From Pseudomonadota bacterium (GTDB lineage: Bacteria; Myxococcota; Myxococcia; Myxococcales; Anaeromyxobacteraceae), in the NCBI GenBank assembly GCA_023411405.1, contig JAEYOU010000541.1, positions 1 to 12,507 of the forward strand: 12,507 nt of DNA, read 5' to 3'. The translations under genes and the position numbers were made by a program. Each line of letters opens with the position of its first letter. The stretch's first letter is position 1. This document shows positions 6,391 to 12,507 of this stretch, piece by piece. The notes below the pieces were generated by a model. That model ran no database searches. It saw nothing but the letters and a program-made list of their open reading frames with translations, and was not told the DNA's origin.

Positions 6391-6843
6391 CCGCTTCACG
6401 GCCTTGGGCGGCGGGGGAGGGGGGTCGCCCGCGACGCGCAGCTCCCAGCGGGCGGGGGCGACGACCTGCGCGCCCACCTGGAGCTCACGCCCGACGACGC
6501 CGTCGAGCCGGAGCTGGTAGCGCCCCGCGGGGACGAGCGCCGCCGCCGGCGTGAGGGTCAGGACGGTCGCTCCGCCGACCTCGCGCGTCTCGGCCCCCGG
6601 CACCGCCGTCCCGGAGGCGTCGAGCAGGAGCAGCCGCGCGTCCTGGCAGGAGCCCGCCAGGACCACCCGGAAGGTCGCGTCGGGGTCGATGAGGGTCTCG
6701 CCGCTCGCGGCGAGCGCCGCCGTCGCCTCGCCCGGAAGCAGCGCGATGGCCTCGCGGATGGCCGAGTCGGCGGCGGGGTCGGCGCGGACGTCAGGCGCTG
6801 CGAGGAGGAGGGCGAGCGGGAGGAGAGCGCGGCGGGCGAGCAT
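6373..6843 (-). CDS. secreted protein of unknown function with poly-Pro and basic tail
   Basis: I do not recognise a family. The 156-residue product starts with a clear signal peptide (MLARRALLPLALLLAA, likely cleavage after VRA at 19-21). A single Cys is at residue 66. Residues ~57-138 are rich in alternating hydrophobic strands and look like a small beta-sandwich. The C-terminus has six prolines (141-146) and then a strongly basic end (KAVKRKKARR). The ATG at 6843 has AGGGTGG just upstream; a GTG at 6858 would lengthen the signal peptide and is less likely. It follows the HprK-like kinase gene by 21 bases and is probably the last gene of the - strand operon. The basic tail could bind polyanions such as LPS, which is speculation. 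Confidence 0.7.
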   Translation of the reverse strand: MLARRALLPLALLLAAPDVRADPAADSAIREAIALLPGEATAALAASGETLIDPDATFRVVLAGSCQDARLLLLDASGTAVPGAETREVGGATVLTLTPAAALVPAGRYQLRLDGVVGRELQVGAQVVAPARWELRVAGDPPPPPPKAVKRKKARR

Positions 6844-6864
6844 GAGCCACCCTACCACGCCGCG

Positions 6865-7659
6865 TCATCCCACGCCCCGGGTACCTGACGCGGGCGCGCG
6901 CGGGGCGCCGCGCCGGAGGAGGCCGTCGACGTCGCTCTCCGGGTGGAACGCGAACCGCGCGAACGGGATCGCCCCCGCGACCATGGCGGCGGCGGCGAGC
7001 GCCTGGCCCCGGCTCTCCGGGCTGTCGAACGGGATGACGAGGTTCGTGGCGAGCTGGCGGATCGCGGTCCGGTGGAGCGGGCTCACCCCCTCGCCGTCCC
7101 AGCCGAGCTCGTAGATGCGGGCGAGGGGCGCAGATCCACCGTTCGAGACCCACCACGGCGACGCGTACGCCTGGTACCCCTGCGGCCCCTGCCGGAGGAT
7201 GGAGAGCTCGTCCGACAGCGGATGGGCCGCCCGCGCCGCCAGGGTGGACTTGCCGGAGCCGGAGCGCGCGGGGAAGAGGTGGGCGGTGCCGTCCACCATG
7301 ATGGCCGCCCCGTGGACGAGGAGCCCGCCGTCCTCGAGCACGCTCCGCGCGACGGCGGCGCGGAGGAGGGTGTCGAGGACGAGGCAGGCGCGGTCCACGC
7401 TGGCGACGCCGGCGCCGGTCTCCGGATCGAGCCACGCCGCGTCCTCCATGCCGGCGATGCACCACCGGCCTTCGCGCTCGACCAGCGAGCGTCCCGGCGG
7501 CACGGGGGCGTCGTACGTGCGGGGCCCGAGCTCGAGCGTCCACTCGGGTGTCCCCGCTGCACCGCCGAACGGCCGGTACCGCGCGAGGCCGATCGGCTCG
7601 GCGCTCGGGACGACGAGGTCCACCCGGACCTGCGCGATCTCCAGGGAGAGGCGGCTCAC
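6865..7659 (-). CDS. HprK-like (HPr kinase-related) P-loop kinase
   Basis: This 264-residue protein has an HPr kinase-type C-terminal fold: LLVHGAA (113-119), a P-loop ARSGSGKS (131-138) and SDEL (149-152) matching the catalytic acidic strand of this family. The N-terminal ~110 residues do not look like the canonical HprK N-terminal domain, and no HPr or PTS gene is nearby. HprK-related kinases of this kind occur in peptide-modification loci. In lasso peptide clusters such as paeninodin, one phosphorylates the precursor's terminal Ser. The PqqD-like protein, nucleotidyltransferase and small peptide ORF in the same operon point to a similar setting. The substrate here is unknown. The start is a GTG at 7659 overlapping the upstream lipoprotein TGA (GTGA). 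Confidence 0.82.
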   Translation of the reverse strand: MSRLSLEIAQVRVDLVVPSAEPIGLARYRPFGGAAGTPEWTLELGPRTYDAPVPPGRSLVEREGRWCIAGMEDAAWLDPETGAGVASVDRACLVLDTLLRAAVARSVLEDGGLLVHGAAIMVDGTAHLFPARSGSGKSTLAARAAHPLSDELSILRQGPQGYQAYASPWWVSNGGSAPLARIYELGWDGEGVSPLHRTAIRQLATNLVIPFDSPESRGQALAAAAMVAGAIPFARFAFHPESDVDGLLRRGAPRAPASGTRGVG

Positions 7660-8102
7660 TCCGCGATCTCCGCCTCCGCGGTCGCGAGGGGCGCGGCGGC
7701 GCCGGGGCGGGCCAGGCGGAAGCTCCAGGCGCCGACCTGACGGTAGCTCTCGATGGGCGTGCCGGCCACCTGGAGGTCCGTCGAGTCTATCCCGTCGCCA
7801 GCCGCCCCCACGTCGATCGAGAGCGGGAGCTGGGCGTACAGCGCACCGCTGGGGCTCAGGACATCGAGCCGGAGTGGATGCGGCCCGGGCGTGGCACCGG
7901 CCATGCGCACCTCCATCGTGAGCTTCCGGAGGTCCCCAACACGGAATGGGCTCTCGATGCCGTTTCCGTCCCGAATCGAGATGGTGAACGTGGCCGCCTT
8001 CGTCGGCGATCTACGCGGCGCTTCGTCCGAGAGCGGCGCATGCGACGAGTCGCACGCGAGGAGGAGCAGGCAGGCAAACGGAAGAGTGCGGACGCTCGAC
8101 AT
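7656..8102 (-). CDS. small lipoprotein of unknown function, Ig-like beta domain
   Basis: The 148-residue product has a lipoprotein signal (hydrophobic residues 7-16, lipobox LLAC with Cys17 as lipidation site) followed by Asp18. A polar linker leads to residues 36-148, which show alternating beta-strands with a C2/Ig-like flavour (TFTISIRDGNG, LTMEVRMAG, LRLDVLSPSG, WSFRLARPG). No catalytic motif is visible. The ATG at 8102 has TAGGAG six bases upstream, and the TAG in it is the stop codon of the preceding large secreted protein, so the two are closely coupled. It probably works with that protein at the cell surface. The function is unknown. Confidence 0.75.
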   Translation of the reverse strand: MSSVRTLPFACLLLLACDSSHAPLSDEAPRRSPTKAATFTISIRDGNGIESPFRVGDLRKLTMEVRMAGATPGPHPLRLDVLSPSGALYAQLPLSIDVGAAGDGIDSTDLQVAGTPIESYRQVGAWSFRLARPGAAAPLATAEAEIAE

Positions 8103-8111
8103 GACGCGCTC

Positions 8112-10745
8112 CTAGAACCACTGCGGGATGGCCCAGACCCGTCCTTCGCTCGTACCGAAGACGAACATGCGGCTCGTGGCCTCGTACGCGATGGCACCGA
8201 AGAACCTCGGGCTCGTCACCGCTGGCAAGGGCGTCGGGCTCCGATCCACCCACTGGCCATCCGAGAGCCGCAGCCTGTGCAAGTACCCGTCGCTGCTGGC
8301 CACGATGATGTGGCCCATCGACGTGAAGACCAGGGCAGGTGAGAGCGCGCCCGATCCCGGCCACGCGTTCTCGACGAGCGACAACGTGTACGGGCCGGTG
8401 GCGGAGATCCGCCTCACCTGTCTCACGTTCCCGACCACGAATCCGGGCGCGGCTCCCGCGATGCGAACGAGCGTGGTGGGGGACGTGAGACCCGTATTCA
8501 CGCTGGCGCGAACGACACCCGCCGAGTCCAGTACGTTGAGGACTCCAGTTCGGTCGACACATGCGATGCTGCCCGCCGTGAGACCTCTGGTGCAGTGCAG
8601 GGTATAGCTGCCGCCGTCGATGCCCCAGCCTGCGACGGGCTTCGGGGGGTCGTTCGGACTCACGGAGTCGTCGAAGTGGTAGGCGACGATGCCATGCCCG
8701 GTCGGGACGAAGATCCGGTTCGTTGCGGCGTCATACGTGATGAGTGCCCGGACGGCATCGCCGACGGGCAGGGTCCAGAGCCGCCCTCCAGTCGTCGCGT
8801 CGATTGCGATGACGTGCCCCGTCGTGGACCCGAGGAGCAGGATCGCCTCCATCGGATAGACCGCCTGGAACGTCGGCGCGGCGTACGAGCGGGTGATGCC
8901 GGACACGCCCGCAGTGAAGGACTCGCCTGGTAGCTCTACCCGTGGCCAGTACTGCTCGCCGGACTCCAGGTCGATGGCGGTGATCGCACCGGACATGTCC
9001 GCCGCGAACGTGACGAGGCGCCCGTCCAGAAGACGGGTGATCGGCATGTACGTGGACGGCAGCGAAGGCAGCGCGATCGGATCGAAGATCCGCTCTCCGG
9101 TGGTCGCGTCCAGGACGTTCACCGACGGCCGATTGGTCGGGATGCCGACGCGCTGCCCGGTGAGGACCATGGGAGCCTGAAGCGAAACCCCTCCGAGCTG
9201 GTGCGTCCAGCCGCCGGGCGGAGCTTCCGCGGAGTCGGCGTACCCGTCTGCGTTCCAGAACCCGGTGCTGCAATCCGAATAGACGAGGGATTGGTCGCGC
9301 TGGCAGATGCGGTAGTTGTACCTACCGACCCCGTCGGGGAGATCGCGCGTCCCCGCCCCGCTCGCGTCCACGTGGAAGAGCTCCGGCACGGGTTGCGTGC
9401 GGTAGTCCACGAAGTCGGTCGGGCGAGGAGGCACCGCGGGGGCCAGCGAGCGGAAGACGACCACGCCGTCGTGGCGCGCGTCCGATCGGTCGGCGTTCGT
9501 CCAGGAGAGCACCTGGCCCTCCCGTGTGGAGAGCACGGTGAAGCCTACGACGTCCGGGAGGGGGACGTACAGCGTGACCGCCAGCTGCGCGTCCGCCGTC
9601 GCTCCGCTCGTCGGGGTCAGACGGACGATGAACATGTGCTCCCCGGTCGCCTGGGCGTCTGGGACGCCCGTCATGCTGAACCGGAGCGTGGCGGTCGTCG
9701 CGCTGTTGCTCATCGGCCCTTCCCAGCAGGCCGCGCCCGCCGGAGTGCAGTTGGTCGAGGGGGCGAGGCCACTCGTGCCCGCGGTGGCCGTCGCACCGAT
9801 CCAGCCGGCGGGCGGGATCACGCTCACGCGCCGGAGCCGCGAAGAGGAGCTGTCGAACACGTCGAGCGCGAAGTCGTACGGGGGGCGGTTCTTCACTGCG
9901 CGCGCGGGCGTCCGCCACGCAACCTGGATGACTCCGAGCTGGAGGTTCGCGGTCCACCCGAGCGCCGTGGCGCCGGGGCCCGCGTTCGCGCCCGCAGCGA
10001 ACGAGTACGACCCGCTCGGCGGGTTCGAATAGGTGCAGGAGATCGAGGTCGACTGGCCCGCCTGGAGCGTCGCCGTCGTGCAGGTCGGGGTTGGGAGTCC
10101 GGGCACGGCACCCGGCTCGAGGGTGACCGTCTTCTCCGAATTCGAGAGGTTCGCAATGGGCCAGCTCACGGTCGACGAAACGAGTGAATTGCTCACGCTC
10201 GGCGCGGACACGCGCAGCACGCGGCGCAAGAACGCGACCGGATTGGCGGTCCAGTCCGCGATCCATATCGGAATGATCCAAAACCGCGAGCAGGAACCCG
10301 CGCGGACGCTGAGGCTCTCGGACATGTCCTGGGCGGCGCTCCCGACGGGCGGGGTGACGCTGAGCACGAATCTCCCGATCGTGCCCGCGGCGATTCCGGA
10401 CCCGGTGCAGGTCGTGGTCCGGAGCTGAACCACGCGCCCGGAGGTCGAGTGCACGGACCACCCCGAGGGGACGGCGGTCGAGCTCACCAGGTAGTTCGCG
10501 GGCAGCGTGAACTCGATGAGCCGCAGCGGCTGGTTTGCCCGATTGTTGATCACCTCCAGCGAGACCGAGGAGGCAGCGACCCCGGAGGCGTTTCGGTGCG
10601 TGACCCCGGTGCGGAGCGGCGCCTGGACGGGCGTGAGCTGGACGGTGACATCGAGCGTCTGCGCGCGCGCCGGAGCGGCGAGCAGCGCGGGGAGCAGGAC
10701 CACAGCTCCGAGGAACCCCGCCAGCGAGACTACAGCGGCGGGCAC
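8112..10745 (-). CDS. large secreted protein: Ig-like repeats, fibronectin-type III-like domain and PQQ-type beta-propeller
   Basis: About 877 residues. A hydrophobic signal peptide ends in APARA, with mature protein from about Gln29. Residues ~29-395 hold about three beta-sandwich repeats with paired Cys. Around 395-500 lies a fibronectin-type III-like domain (VVGFTVLSTREGQVLSW). From ~515 to the end there are propeller blades (VNVLDATTGERIF, AITAIDLESGEQYW, GHVIAIDATTGGRLW, GYLHRLRLSDGQW). The start is uncertain. GTG 10745 overlaps the small-peptide stop, while GTG 10778 and ATG 10811 would lie inside the small gene, where this frame loses its GC-ending codon bias. Downstream the gene uses more A/T-ending codons than the neighbouring housekeeping genes. 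It is probably a surface-binding or scaffold protein; no enzymatic site is seen. Confidence 0.82.
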   Translation of the reverse strand: MPAAVVSLAGFLGAVVLLPALLAAPARAQTLDVTVQLTPVQAPLRTGVTHRNASGVAASSVSLEVINNRANQPLRLIEFTLPANYLVSSTAVPSGWSVHSTSGRVVQLRTTTCTGSGIAAGTIGRFVLSVTPPVGSAAQDMSESLSVRAGSCSRFWIIPIWIADWTANPVAFLRRVLRVSAPSVSNSLVSSTVSWPIANLSNSEKTVTLEPGAVPGLPTPTCTTATLQAGQSTSISCTYSNPPSGSYSFAAGANAGPGATALGWTANLQLGVIQVAWRTPARAVKNRPPYDFALDVFDSSSSRLRRVSVIPPAGWIGATATAGTSGLAPSTNCTPAGAACWEGPMSNSATTATLRFSMTGVPDAQATGEHMFIVRLTPTSGATADAQLAVTLYVPLPDVVGFTVLSTREGQVLSWTNADRSDARHDGVVVFRSLAPAVPPRPTDFVDYRTQPVPELFHVDASGAGTRDLPDGVGRYNYRICQRDQSLVYSDCSTGFWNADGYADSAEAPPGGWTHQLGGVSLQAPMVLTGQRVGIPTNRPSVNVLDATTGERIFDPIALPSLPSTYMPITRLLDGRLVTFAADMSGAITAIDLESGEQYWPRVELPGESFTAGVSGITRSYAAPTFQAVYPMEAILLLGSTTGHVIAIDATTGGRLWTLPVGDAVRALITYDAATNRIFVPTGHGIVAYHFDDSVSPNDPPKPVAGWGIDGGSYTLHCTRGLTAGSIACVDRTGVLNVLDSAGVVRASVNTGLTSPTTLVRIAGAAPGFVVGNVRQVRRISATGPYTLSLVENAWPGSGALSPALVFTSMGHIIVASSDGYLHRLRLSDGQWVDRSPTPLPAVTSPRFFGAIAYEATSRMFVFGTSEGRVWAIPQWF

Positions 10746-10882
10746 TCCGGGGGCCGGGGGAACACCCACTCCTCGCACGACGCCGCCACCGCGTCGAACG
10801 GCTCCTCCCATTCCACCGCGGGCGGCTCGTACCGCTCCGGCGGCGTCGGCGGCTCCACCGTCTGTCGGGTGTCGCGCTCCAT
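10730..10882 (-). CDS. 50-residue peptide, candidate precursor of a modified peptide
   Basis: This ORF lies between the pqqD-like gene and the secreted propeller gene. It encodes 50 residues. The N-terminal part is Pro/Glu/Thr-rich with a RYEPPAVEWEEPF stretch (17-29), then AVAASC (31-36) and a short tail with a second Cys (47) ending in PPL. It has no signal peptide. In 48 of 50 codons the third base is G or C, while the competing frame over the same DNA has many A/T third bases, so this frame is the coding one. GGAG at 10894-10891 lies eight bases before the ATG. The YxxP motif resembles the leader motif that PqqD-type recognition domains bind in lasso precursors. Its role as a modified peptide substrate is inferred from position and motif. 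Confidence 0.6.
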   Translation of the reverse strand: MERDTRQTVEPPTPPERYEPPAVEWEEPFDAVAASCEEWVFPRPPECPPL

Positions 10883-10936
10883 GGACAGAACTCCAGTTCC
10901 CCTCCTGCGAGAATAGCCCCTCGGCGGCGCGCGCGC

Positions 10937-11335
10937 TCATCGCTCCACCCCCTCGACGAAGCCGCGCCGGGCGAGCTCGGCCAAGAATACTCTCAGATCT
11001 GCCTCTGCTTTGCGAACTTCGACCCCGAACCGCTCGGCGACCGAGGCCGCGAGCCCCCCCACCGTCCGGGCGCCGTCGAGCAGCGGGAAGACGAAGCTGC
11101 CCACGCGGTTCAGGCCGAGGATCCGCTTCCCGTGGAGGTCGAGGAGGACCGCCTCGCCCTCCACCACCTGCCAGGCGCACTGGACGCAGATGCGAGGCGT
11201 CGCAGACAGCGCCACCACAGGCGCCGCAGGGCCCCCGGGGCCCGTGGGATCGGTGCCTGCCGGCCCGAGCGCCGGAAGGCGGTCGCCCGGAACAGCACGT
11301 TCGCTCTGGGAACCAGCGGATCGCTGCGCCGACAT
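10937..11335 (-). CDS. PqqD-like protein (peptide-binding recognition domain)
   Basis: The C-terminal ~85 residues fit the PqqD fold: EGEAVLLDLHGKRILGLN (59-76), then VGSFVFPLLDGARTVGGLAA, a helix AERFGVEV, and LRVFLAELARRGFVE near the end. PqqD-type domains bind leader peptides of ribosomally made, modified peptides and present them to enzymes. The 132-residue form has a Pro/Gly-rich N-terminal extension of ~45 residues that overlaps the preceding peptidase frame. The ATG at 11335 has AGAGG six bases upstream, but that DNA also encodes the conserved TRGD motif of the peptidase. A GTG at 11215 would give a product of 92 residues, the normal PqqD length. A CxxC (50-53) is unusual. The stop is 54 bases before the small peptide gene. 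Confidence 0.82.
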   Translation of the reverse strand: MSAQRSAGSQSERAVPGDRLPALGPAGTDPTGPGGPAAPVVALSATPRICVQCAWQVVEGEAVLLDLHGKRILGLNRVGSFVFPLLDGARTVGGLAASVAERFGVEVRKAEADLRVFLAELARRGFVEGVER

Positions 11336-11532
11336 GCGTCACCTCTCGTCACGACGCGTTCACTCTCGAACGCCATCACCCGGTGCAGCACGGTGCCCTT
11401 CTTCTTCGGGATCCTGAGGACGACGACATCACCCACCGCAAACGACGTCGCCGTCTCGAGGAGGACCTCGTCGCCCTCCCGAAGTGTGGGGCTCATGCTT
11501 CCCCCACGCACCACCTGCCAGAACGGATGCAT
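11110..11532 (-). CDS. SipW/Sec11-like signal peptidase (S24/S26-type serine protease) without membrane anchor
   Basis: About 140 residues from the ATG at 11532, 20 bases after the nucleotidyltransferase stop. The catalytic Ser12 lies in GGSMSPTLREGD (10-21). GDVVVLRIP (34-42) is followed by VLHRV (48-52), where His50 occupies the position of the catalytic Lys of bacterial signal peptidase I; this Ser/His pairing is typical of SipW/Sec11 enzymes. A TRGDACRRSDP segment matches the conserved GDxxxxxD motif. No N-terminal transmembrane helix is present. The C-terminus is Arg/Trp-rich (RRLWWRCLRRL) and may be amphipathic. The frame stays open to TGA 11110-11112, overlapping pqqD by 226 bases, so the true end may be earlier or disrupted. 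It may cleave a peptide or secreted partner of this operon. Confidence 0.72.
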   Translation of the reverse strand: MHPFWQVVRGGSMSPTLREGDEVLLETATSFAVGDVVVLRIPKKKGTVLHRVMAFESERVVTRGDACRRSDPLVPRANVLFRATAFRRSGRQAPIPRAPGALRRLWWRCLRRLASASSAPGRWWRARRSSSTSTGSGSSA

Positions 11533-11552
11533 CAACGCGTCACCGAGGAGAA

Positions 11553-12507
11553 TTATCCGCGATCCGAGGGCTTTCGCGAGCTCGTCCGCGGTCCCACGTC
11601 GCCCCGTCCCGCCCGCATGTTGGTGAGGTGGCGTGCGAGGAGGTGGGTCCGCCGGCGCACCACCCACGCCGCCTCGACGAGGAAGTCCCGCGGGAGGGTC
11701 CGGACCCGGTCGCGGAGCACCGCCCGGAACCCCATTCGCAGGACACGGGCGGTCCTGCCGCCGCGCGCCAGGGCCTCGCGCGCGAGCCGATCCGCCACCC
11801 GGACCCGCGCGGGACCCAGGGAGCGGGTCAGCTCGCCGGGCACGCCGGCGCCGAGGGCTCCCAGCCGGCGGAGCGTGTAGGACACCGCCCGGCGGCACCG
11901 CCACGCATCGGCGCGCCGCGCGATCGACGCCCAGTCGAGGCCGGGGCTCCGCTCGAGGAGCAGCGCGAGATCGAGGAGCCAGCCGGCGCGCTCGAAGAGG
12001 TGCCCCGCGGCATGCACGGACAGTGTCAGGAGCTCGTCCTCGGGCGCGAGGACGAGCGCCGGCGCGCCGCGCGCGGTCCGGTGCGGGACGGCGCGCGAGA
12101 GGAGCTCGCCCGTGGGGATCGCGGCGCCGAAGGCGCTCGACACGCGGAAGTGGAGCTCGACGTCCGCGTCGGGCGCGCGGTGGAGGTGCACGTGATGGTG
12201 CTCCGCGCGGAAGTAGGCGTCGCGGAGCGGGGCGTCGCGGCGGAACCCGGCCGCCGCGAGGACGTCGGCCGCGCGGGTGAGCTCCGGATCCGAGACCAGG
12301 AGATCGACGTCCGTCGCCGCGCGGAGCGCGGGATCGGGGTAGAGGCGGTCCGCGAGCGCGGGCCCCTTCAGCGCGACCGCCCTTACCCCCGCGGCGCCGA
12401 GGAGCCCGAGCGCCTCCTCGAGCACCTCGCGCAGCCGCGCGTCGCGCAGGCGTGCGCCCGCGGCGAGCCGCTCGTAGCGCCTGCGCAGGTCGAGATCGTC
12501 CGGAGGG
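11553..12507 (-). CDS. NTP_transf_5-type nucleotidyltransferase, 5' end beyond the window
   Basis: 317 residues are visible and the frame is open to the window edge, so the start lies outside. The signature of uncharacterised nucleotidyltransferases is clear: VALKGPALADRLYPDPALR followed by TDVDLLV, whose Asp pair (codons at 12311-12309 and 12305-12303) is the expected metal-binding DxD. Further on, VELHFRV and an EDELLTLSVHAAGHLF helix fit the family, and the last third is helical and Arg-rich. Such proteins occur beside PqqD-like proteins, HprK-like kinases and peptide maturation genes, including some lasso peptide clusters, where they may transfer a nucleotide or phosphate group to a peptide. 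The substrate here is unknown. TAA 11555-11553 ends the gene 20 bases before the peptidase ATG. Confidence 0.85.
   Translation of the reverse strand, partial: PPDDLDLRRRYERLAAGARLRDARLREVLEEALGLLGAAGVRAVALKGPALADRLYPDPALRAATDVDLLVSDPELTRAADVLAAAGFRRDAPLRDAYFRAEHHHVHLHRAPDADVELHFRVSSAFGAAIPTGELLSRAVPHRTARGAPALVLAPEDELLTLSVHAAGHLFERAGWLLDLALLLERSPGLDWASIARRADAWRCRRAVSYTLRRLGALGAGVPGELTRSLGPARVRVADRLAREALARGGRTARVLRMGFRAVLRDRVRTLPRDFLVEAAWVVRRRTHLLARHLTNMRAGRGDVGPRTSSRKPSDRG

Noticed and set aside
10548..10557. Second GATCACCTCC copy as another Era site
   Set aside because: On the + strand it is antisense to the secreted protein gene and encodes part of LEVINN on the - strand; it has no adjacent leader or hairpin and is best seen as a chance copy.
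8112..11342. One 1076-residue frame covering the pqqD-like gene, the small peptide and the secreted protein
   Set aside because: Upstream of about 10745 the frame overlaps the well-supported pqqD-like and peptide frames and has poor GC-ending codon bias; the signal peptide begins near 10745.
11553..12507. Large + strand and other-frame ORFs opposite the nucleotidyltransferase
   Set aside because: They are Arg/Pro/Gly-rich shadow translations typical of GC-rich DNA, without recognisable motifs; the - strand frame carries the conserved LKG and DVD motifs.
1..12507. CRISPR arrays, tRNA genes, insertion sequences
   Set aside because: I saw no regularly spaced repeats, no tRNA-like cloverleaf and no transposase-like frame or flanking inverted repeats.

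Overview
The window is very GC-rich bacterial DNA with dense, mostly co-directional genes, GTG starts and frequent 4-base gene overlaps. The gene content and codon bias suggest a myxobacterium (Myxococcota), most likely Anaeromyxobacter-like. This assignment is inferred from style and gene order; no rRNA or other taxonomic marker is present.

Left part (1-6365, + strand): housekeeping genes. The 3' end of a gene with a Lys/Arg/Ala/Pro-rich tail is followed by two tandem cyclophilin-type peptidyl-prolyl isomerases, one a lipoprotein with a degraded active site and one a normal cytoplasmic enzyme. Next come two Era-family GTPases involved in ribosome assembly, era and der, joined by a GTGA overlap. 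After a promoter-like gap, a YfgM-like membrane TPR protein, a BamB-like beta-propeller protein and a MutT-type Nudix hydrolase form an operon joined by GTGA overlaps. The association der/yfgM/bamB is also found in E. coli, so this block links ribosome biogenesis with envelope protein export and assembly. A hairpin followed by a T-rich stretch ends the + strand operon at the convergent junction near 6370.

Right part (12507-6373, - strand, transcribed leftwards): an accessory operon. In transcription order it encodes an NTP_transf_5-type nucleotidyltransferase (cut by the window edge), a SipW/Sec11-like Ser/His signal peptidase, a PqqD-like protein, a 50-residue peptide, a large secreted Ig-like/beta-propeller protein, a small lipoprotein, an HprK-like kinase and a secreted protein with a poly-Pro/basic tail. 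PqqD-like, HprK-like kinase and this nucleotidyltransferase type are known companions of ribosomally made, modified peptides such as some lasso peptides. The 50-residue ORF has a YxxP motif and two cysteines, has near-perfect high-GC codon bias and sits directly behind pqqD. It is therefore a candidate precursor peptide of an undescribed modification/export system.

Two regulatory observations stand out. The era leader ends in a GC-rich hairpin followed immediately by GATCACCTCC, the 16S rRNA 3'-end sequence that Era protein recognises, and the era ATG starts two bases after it. The peptidase reading frame also overlaps the 5' end of the pqqD-like gene by more than 200 bases.
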